NCBI GenBank assembly: GCA_016169945.1
Contig: JADLSH010000114.1
Span: forward strand, 62,001-126,000
Length of the DNA: 64,000 nt
Direction of reading: 5' to 3'
DNA from: Trachythela sp. YZ-2020
Lineage: Eukaryota > Cnidaria > Anthozoa > Malacalcyonacea > Clavulariidae
The position numbers were made by a program, and so were the translations under genes. Position 1 is the first letter of the stretch. Each line of letters begins with the position of its first letter. The notes beneath the pieces are model-generated. The model worked only from the letters and a program-made list of their open reading frames with translations. It did not search any database and was not told the origin of the DNA. Below, in pieces: positions 9,501 through 18,500 of this stretch.

Positions 9501-12500
9501 GAAGTCGAGGCTACGCGTGTAAAATGCTACAGTACGCTCTGCAAATGGTCTAGGTTTAGTGTTATTTTAACAGCTGCAATTCATGAACGACTTTTGCCGG
9601 ATAAAATCTAGAGATTAGAGAAGTTTCACGATCATACGCAGTAGCCGGCAATTTGCTGATATCATAGTTAATAAAAAACATGGTTTGGAAACTGGATTGA
9701 AGTGTAGTAAAAGTAATTGTTTATGTTTTTGTCTAGGTTTGTGCAAAAATGTGGTCCTTGGTCGTCACGTGCGTATTGTATTTTCGACAAAACAACCAAT
9801 AATTGATTAGTTTGTACTTTGCTATTGGTTGACTGGCGAAACTACAATACACAAGTGACGACGAAAGACTACATATTTACATAAACCCTAGACTAACACA
9901 GATACTAACTTTCATCGAGTTTCCAAACTATGTATCCATTAACTCTGCTGATATTCATCACAGGCCAAAGTCACTGTTTTAGCTAAAAATAACTTATTAT
10001 AAATAGTAAACGTGCAAAGCTAGAAACGGATCGCGTAGGCTACTGACAACTGTGCGTAGCATTTCCCAAATCCCAATATAATAGCTAGTGTATAGGACAG
10101 CGAATCGCTTAAATCGCGGACCCCTACCTTTGGCGCGCTGCCCCTACCTTTATTATCTTGCTCTGACGTGGAGTTGGAAAACTCATGTAAGCATGTGCGG
10201 CACAGCTTCTGTGCCCCGTGATCTAAATTATGTATGGTGCCGCCAAAGGTGCCCATTGGGAGTGGGAACTTTGGTTGCCAACTTGTTACCACCCTTTTGT
10301 TGCTGCAAATCCCAGTTCTTAAAACCTTTTTGGCTTAAACTTGATGCAAATTTACTTAAATTATAGCCTATTAAACCTTTCGTGGTTGAAAAATTATTTA
10401 TACAGCTTTGTTACACAGTTAATCAGCTATCATTCAAAGCCTTTAAAAAATTATTAGGGGAGTGGGCAGTCTCCCCTCTTCGCTTCCCCTAGTGTCCGCC
10501 AATGACCGCGACTCACGTTGAAGTGGATCATTCGCACTTCAGCTCTCGGCTGGAAGAAAAGATATTTACCACCCTCGAACACCTTGACTGTACTTTACCT
10601 TTAAAACTTTTAAGAAAAGTCTGAAAATCCCAAAAAATGCTCGTACGTTTTTTGGGGTAATACCTGTACACCCTTCACTTGAAGGGGTATACTTGGAATG
10701 CTTATTTAGTGAATTATGTACTTACTAGGTTTTAACGGAATGTGTGGGGGAATTTTGGGAAGAGGTACGTAATAATCGTAAATTAAATTTGTGCATATTC
10801 GGCTCAGTTCTGTAGTCGCGCAATATTTTTACGTCATGCTAAATATTCCGCTATTTTGAGTGGTATTATCGTGGATTTCATCGAAGTACTGTTTTCGCTT
10901 ATATCTTGCCAAATACTGAGAGTTATAAGACAAGCTATGCCTTGCTAGGTTGGTTTAGCATGTCTAGAACTCGAGTTATTAACTGCCAAGTTGACGTACA
11001 GTACGTTTAATGTCGGGCATGTTGGATTTCATTTTAATTAGGTTGAATTCGTCCAGAAGAATTTGCCGCCCAAAGTAGCGGAAGCCAAATAGTTACGAGT
11101 TGTGACGTCACTTGCACGAACCGAATAAGAGTGTCGTTTACCTGCAGCTCAAAATCTTACACTTTCAACCTTCTTCACAGCAGAAGCAGTCCTTTTTTCA
11201 TAAAGGTTGATCGAAGTATATTAACTAAAAACGTATTTCCAGTAATAGTATGCGATGTAAAATATGAGTTGTATGCAGTATATGTTGTGAGTGTTATACA
11301 GTACACAACGCATGCACAACTTGTAACAAACCTGCAGCATACTTGTAACAATACTGTTTCAACAACTTTCGCACTGCTTGTTCTCAGCAAGTGGTCAACT
11401 TGTTGGCAACTTACTACAAGGTTGTTGTCTCAACAGACTTGTTACATGTTAATGTTTCGACAACTTGTTATCTTCCTGCAATTCAACAACTTGTTAACAA
11501 GTTGGCATTGACAACCTTGTAGCAACTGGATAAAATGAAATGCTTCCTACAAGCCTGTTGCGAACACATCTTGTTGACAAAATGTAAGATTTTTACGTGT
11601 ATACTAGAAGTAGTATTTCGTGAAATATCCTGCTAGCAAAGTATTTTACCAATGAAAGCATTTTATCTTATTTTATAGCCTATTTCGACTTGGGATGCTA
11701 TAAACAACGTTGGACTAAGGTCAGTCCTTGAATATTGTAATCCTAACTAATGTTTAGAATTCTTAACATAAACGCCGATTTGTATAGGTATTGTCTATTG
11801 ACAAAACGTTATTCGCGTCACGGCTTTCTTATATAATTGCTTTCTTGACTTAGGGGCTGTTTATATGGAAGGCGGGCTGGCTCGTTGACCGGGCCAGCCC
11901 GCTTAGCGAGATCTCGCCGTGTAATTGATTTTATAGTAAAAACTACTGTGCGTTTATATCCCGAGATCTCGCTTGAAAAAGGCGAGATCTCGCTTACCGG
12001 GATGAAAATTTCCCCATATAAACACTCACTAACCGGGCCAGCCCGGTTGCCGGGATGAAAGTTGAAAGAGACACCGCCGCCAATTTGTCTGCGAGCTATT
12101 TTTAAGAACTGTCAAAACAATGTCAAAGGTCAAAACAACAAAATCATCCCGCTTGCCGGGATGAAATTTTCTCATATAAACACAAGACAAATTCATCCCG
12201 CTTACCGGGCTGGCCCGGTCAGCGAGCCAGCCCGGCTTTCATATAAACAGCCCCTTAGGCTAACGTCACCGTTAATAATGCACAATAATGCACGTGCATC
12301 TCAAATCAAAATGTGACCACTGCTGGGCCTTTGCCGGAAAAGCTGGCCAATTCCCCTAATCGCTGGGTTTATAAACCTGCTACTAGGGCGTTTCCTGGGT
12401 TGGGTGGCCTACACAGAGTTGATGTGCTTGAAAACATGTTTAAGTAGAGTTGTGGTTGGTTATCTGCTTGGCTTTGAAGAGTTTTATGCGGGTCCTAATT

Positions 12501-15500
12501 GAAAAAAATATTGGAAAGATTAATACTTTGAACTATAGAATTATGTATTGCCGGTGTAGCTCTTTTATTAGGCATTCAATAAGCTTTAATTTATGGTGAA
12601 ATTCAGCTTGCTATACGTTTCAGTAAAAGGTTTCGAAATATTTTCATGAAACTCCAGTCTTTACTGTAAATCCCTTTCAGCTATAGTCGAGAAACTGTGA
12701 AATATATTTATCGCAAACGTTTTATGTATTTAGTATATTTGAAATATGTTTTGCTCAAGCCACATTGTATAGTTACAAGGGACTGTTAAAAACACGATCG
12801 TATAAATAACAAAAACTGCCGACTGAATTGCCGAAATTAACAATAGGCCGGGAACTTTAGATTTGACGACGGCTATGAGAACGACTACGACTACGGGATT
12901 TTCCCGTTAAATATCTGCTAATACAAACTTGTTATCATCCTCTCTTTAGCACAGCACATCTTTATAACAACAGTTGGACCAAAGCGAGTACAACTTTGAG
13001 TTTGTATTAGCAGATATTTAACGGGAAAATCTCGTAGTCGTAGTCGTTCTCGTATAGCCGTCGTCAAATCTAAAGTTCCCTAATAACTAAGTAAGAAGAT
13101 GAACTTGTATAAAAAACAAATTATTGTTTAAGAATGATAATAATTTAAGAATGATAATAGTTTAGATAATAGTCAAATACTTTTTAGCTCATTGCTTACC
13201 TTGGTACGGCATTATTATTGTAAAACTTTCAAATTTGTTTTTTTCGTTTGGGCTTTGACAGCGACACGAATTTTTAATACTGCAAGTTTGTTTTCAATTC
13301 AAACGTTGTTCAAGTACGTTCGTCGTTGTAGTTTATGATGTTTCTTTATGAAATCCTATTTCGCAGTCCGTATATATAAAATATTATTAAACTTTTCAAA
13401 CAGACAAAAACTATTGCAAAATTAAATATTGGCAGTTAAAAATCTTGACGTGTACTCTGAAAAAACAAAATCTTACTTTGTCTTTTGCCAACCATAAACT
13501 TTATAGATACAAGTCGACTCTCGGCTTGTGCTCACGCATGCGCATAACGAACAAACCGTCCATGACGTAGGTCCATCAAAGTCCATCATAGAGATTCAAG
13601 AAATGCATGCATGCAGTAACCCCTCGCCTTTTTTTGTGCGACTGACACGTTATGATAACTAATTTCACTTTGTGTGATGTTTATATGGAAAGGAAAAACA
13701 ATTCATTTTTATCAAAAACTCAAAAAAAAGTACATTTAAACACATTTCATTAGCACTTTAGTATGATAGTCATCATTTCATCAATGACAATGTATACGTA
13801 TTGAAACCAAAAAACTGCATGTACAGCTTTACGCCAGGGTAGTGCCCAAGCAATGTCAATAAGAGATTCAAAACTTCTTGTCATATATATTATATATTGC
13901 AATAATTCGATAAGCTTATCTATATTTTTGTCATTATTTACCACACGAGGACACAATGCAACAGCAAACGTTTTTATTTTTGCTCATTGTGTCACACCTT
14001 CAAGTCTTTCCTCTAGCTTCACGCTAATTTCTTGCTGCCTTCTTTCTCTGACATAACCCACTATATCTATATAAGAGACTTTAATTCAGCGTCGGCCACG
14101 GACATATAGAACAAATTGAGGGTTGCTTCGCGTGTGCCTAAAAGATACAAACAAAATCTCGACGTTTCGAGCTAAAGCCCTTCGTCAGGAGAAATTAGTA
14201 GACAGATAAACACATTATATCAGCTTTTATAGCAACGCTATAAAAGCTGTCACGTGAACAAAATATTAACCAATGAAAATAAAGTAGTCATAACAATCAT
14301 AACAAAATAGAATTAATATGTAAAGATATAGACTGCGTGCAGGCTTCGGCCCGATTATAGGGTCGAAGGCCTGCGCACAGGCGTTACACTTATCAAAGCG
14401 CTATAAATGTCGTACAAGGGAAGGGAAGAGGGGATATAGAGGAAAGTATATAAGAAGTATTTAAGAGAAAATAATGAGCTAGATGAAGGAGAGGCGCTCA
14501 TTGATACCATCAGGCTGAATGGTGCCAAGTTTAAAAATAAGACGCTTTTCTTGCTTCCAACGGGTATCATTGCCACCAATAATGGGATGAATGGCGCATA
14601 TTTTCATATCAGAAAAGGAGTGGTTGGCACTGTTGAAGTGCCTACCAACCGGTTTGTTGTGCACATTGTTCTTAGCATCACGCAAGTGCTCAGCAAACCT
14701 ATCGCCTAAACGTCTTCCAGTCTCTCCGATGTACAGCAAGCCACATTTGCTGCAAGAGATGCAGTAAACGAGGTTGGAGGAGATGCACGTGAAACTGTGC
14801 TTGATGACAAACTGAGATTTTGGAGCCGAAATACAGGTGGCGAGGTTTAAATGCTTACAAGTGTAGCACTTAGCACGACCACAGGAAACAGTTCCAGCTG
14901 GTGACACAGAGTCCTGTCGCAGTGAGCTGTGCACTAGGGTTTCCCGGATGTCTGAACGGGGTATAAGGGAGGCCTTGTTAAGGGCAGTTTCTAAAAGATG
15001 GGAAGGATAACCACGATTCACAAAAAAGCTTCTCATTTCTGAACATTTGGCATCGAAGTCGTCGTCTTCACTGCAGAGGCGACGAAGACGTAAGAATTGA
15101 GAGTAAGGGATAGCAGTTTTAGTGTGCTTAGGATGACAGGATGAGAAGAGAAGATAGCTGTGGGAGTCAGTAGGCTTGTAAAAGACAGATGTGCTCAGCC
15201 TATTACCATTGATAGGAATGAGAATGTCTAGGAATGATACACTGGTCTCACTGATCTCCCATGTGAACTGAAGTGCTGGATGGAAATCATTAACAAAGTT
15301 AATGAAGCAATTCAGATCAGCACGCGAACATGATGCAGTGCCTAAGCAATCATCAATGAACCGGCGATAGAAGTCAGGTGAGGGACCAGTGTATTGTTCG
15401 AAGATTTGTTTTTCCACATAACCAACAAACAAATTGGCAGAGTTGGGTCCCATTTTGGTACCCATGACCACACCACTTATTTGTTGGTAATGCTCACCAT

Positions 15501-18500
15501 CAAACGAGAAATTGTTCAAGGTGAGCACTAACTCTGCCAAGCGTACCAAGGTGGTGGTAGATGGATCAAGAATTACCCTTTGGTCTAAAAAGTATTTTAG
15601 TGCTTGAAGGATGTCAAATCACTTTACACTGTCATCCCGCATCCCTCACCTGACTTCTATCGCCGGTTCATTGATGATTGCTTAGGCACTGCATCATGCT
15701 CGCGTGCTGATCTGAATTGCTTCATTAACTTTGTTAATGATTTCCATCCAGCACTTCAGTTCACATGGGAGATCAGTGAGACCAGTGTATCATTCCTAGA
15801 CATTCTCATTTCTATCAATGGTAATAGGCTGAGCACATCTGTCTTTTACATGCCTACTGACTCCCACAGCTATCTTCTCTTCTCATCCTGTCATCCTAAG
15901 CACACTAAAACTGCTATCCCTTACTCTCAATTCTTACGTCTTCGTCGCCTCTGCAGTGAAGACGACGACTTCGATGCCAAATGTTCAGAAATGAGAAGCT
16001 TTTTTGTGAATCGTGGTTATCCTTCCCATCTTTTAGAAACTGCCCTTAACAAGGCCTCCATTATACCCCGTTCAGACACCTTAAGAGAACCTTCGGTTAG
16101 CCTTTCATCCCTTCAATTTTAGGGGCTACTAGGTTATTAGTGTTCGCACTATTATGTGTCACCCTCTTAAAATAAAGTTTCTATCTATCTATATATAAAG
16201 TAAGGGACATCATTTGCCGTAATTTTAATCTACTTAAAAATGACCCTGCAACGTCTTCCATTTTCTCCGAGACCCCACTAGTCTCTTTTCGACACAGTAA
16301 AAACATCCGGGAAACCCTAGTGCACAGCTCACTGCGACAGGACTCTGTGTCACCAGCTGGCACTGTTTCCTGTGGTCGTGCTAAGTGTTACACTTGTAAG
16401 CATTTAAACCTCGCCACCTGTATTTCGGCTCCAAAATCTCAGTTTGTCATCAAGCACAGTTTCACGTGCATCTCCTCCAACCTCGTTTACTGCATCTCTT
16501 GCAGCAAATGTGGCTTGTTGTACATCGGAGAGACTGGAAGACGTTTAGGCGATAGGTTTGCTGAGCACTTGCGCGATGTTAAGAACAATGTGCACAACAA
16601 ACCGGTTGCTAGGCACTTCAACAGTGCCAACCACTCCTTTTCTGATATGAAAATATGCGCCATTCATCCCATTATTGGTGGCAATGATACCCGTCGGAAG
16701 CAAGAAAAGCGTCTCATTTTTAAACTTGGCACCATTCAGCGTGATGGTATCAATGAGCGCCTCTCCTTCATCTAGCTCATTCTTTTCTCTTAAATACTTC
16801 TTATATACTTTCCTCTATATCCCCTCTTCCCTTCCCTTGTACGACATTTATAGCGCTTTGATAAGTGTAACGCCTGTGCGCAGGCCTTCGACCCTATAAT
16901 CGGGCCGAAGCCTGCACGCAGTCTATATCTTTACATATTAATTCTATTTTGTTATGATTGTTATGACTACTTTATTTTCATTGGTTAATATTTTGTTCAC
17001 GTGACAGCTTTTATAGCGTTGCTATAAAAGCTGATATAATGTGTTTATCTGTCTACTAATTTCTCCTGACGAAGGGCTTTAGCTCGAAACGTCGAGATTT
17101 TGTTTGTATCTTTTAGGCACACGCGAAGCAACCTTCAATTTGTTCTATATCTATATAAGCCGTTATTTCTTCTGTACTTGCTTCAGTACTTCGTTTATCT
17201 ACAATTCCCCAGCCGATACTATTTTTCCTTGCCTCAGGCGTTTCTTTCTGCAATATCTTTCGCGTTGGTTCTTTTCGTTTAGTACCTTGCTAGCAATAGT
17301 TTCTGTCTTCTGAGCTGAGCTTAAAACAAGTTTCACAAATTTTTATTGTCCAGCGCATACGTAAAATGCGAGCCAGTTGTACAATTATAAATTAAAATAA
17401 ACCTAAAGGTCGCTTTCTAAATATAGTACAGTAGTACACTATAGAATAGAAACTACCCTGAATATTTTATAGAATACTGGACGAAATCTAATAAATTCTA
17501 TGTGAAACTGATGAAGTGAAAACGTCCCGGAGCTCAAACATAACAATGAATTTCACACTAAGACGAAAATCAGTGTAGAGCGAATATATTTTTGTTGCGG
17601 CCACCAGTTCGACAGAGGCGTCGTCGTAAATCCAACGGTCAAAATAGAAAACAACAGATTAAATATTATATATTTACTCTACAAAATGATGCGAAATCTT
17701 AACAGAATCTTGAACAGAGTAACACAATATCACTAATAGCCAACTCGGCCTCGTTGTCTAATTGTTAAATGGCGGACGACTTTGCATTCCGCCATGTTCT
17801 AACATACCCGGGTGTAAATATCCGAGCGGAAATAGTATCCGCGCCGTTATCTCGGGAATAAATTATTAAGGAGAATGACGTTTGAATAAATAAGTTTTAC
17901 TCGTTTAGGTCGAATTTCATTTGTGCTCATCACGCGGCAAACATGATGGTACCAAGGAAACAAGGATTAATTATCAATATATCGTCTGCTGGTGGATTAC
18001 AATATGTCTTTAATGTCTCTTACGGGGTTGGGAAAGCTGCGGTTAGTTGTTTTACAGTGCTTAAGTTATATAATACATTATCATTATCAACATCATCATT
18101 GTCGTCATCATTATTATCATCATCATCATCATTATTATCACCATCATCAGTATCATTGTCATCATCATCATCGTGATTAACATCATTATGATCATCTTAA
18201 TATCTCTTCAAGTTGACTTTCCACAGTGACCTAGCCAGAGGGGGAGGCACCCCCCTGGCGGAGTTGCTCCCCCCCTTAGAAAACATTTAGACTAATACAA
18301 AACCTTATGTTCGTTGGTCCCCTAGTGAGATGATGTGGCCCTGTCTTCTAATATGTCAAGGCCATTTCTCAGTCTTGCTCTCTCGATTTTGTCTTCGTTT
18401 GTCAGTTGCTCACGAGATTTGAAATTTTAAAATGATATGAATTACGAGTTCCTAATTACTAGTATCTACAACTTGTCTTGTATCTTTAAGAATGATCGCA

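Larger units (their letters stand above)
14076..17144. mobile_element. Penelope-like element, head-to-head palindromic insertion in DHRS1 intron 5
   Basis: Two 5'-truncated copies of one element lie head to head: the left reads leftward (ORF 15603 to 14479), the right reads rightward from about 15604. The arms are nearly identical over more than 1 kb. Each arm contains the end of a reverse transcriptase with an RRFIDD active site, a GIY-YIG endonuclease, a 3' noncoding region and a hammerhead motif. Reverse transcriptase plus GIY-YIG is diagnostic of endonuclease-bearing Penelope-like elements, which often insert with inverted partial copies. The right arm has lost the segment between the upstream RT motif and the active site but keeps about 38 codons that the left arm lacks, and it carries a LINE tail at 16081-16196. 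Confidence 0.88.

Noticed and set aside
10020..10366. Overlapping ORFs on both strands (about 90 codons each) in intron 3
   Set aside because: Both overlap CCCCTACCTTT-type repeated words in an intron. No domain or splice support.
14061..14075. Target duplication explained as a chance AT-rich match
   Set aside because: Considered, because CTATATCTATATAAG is low complexity, but the exact 15-base match at both insertion borders makes duplication the better explanation. Confidence is kept moderate.
17943..18180. 77-codon ORF rich in serine
   Set aside because: Its first part is DHRS1 exon 6 read past the donor; the rest is the trinucleotide microsatellite.
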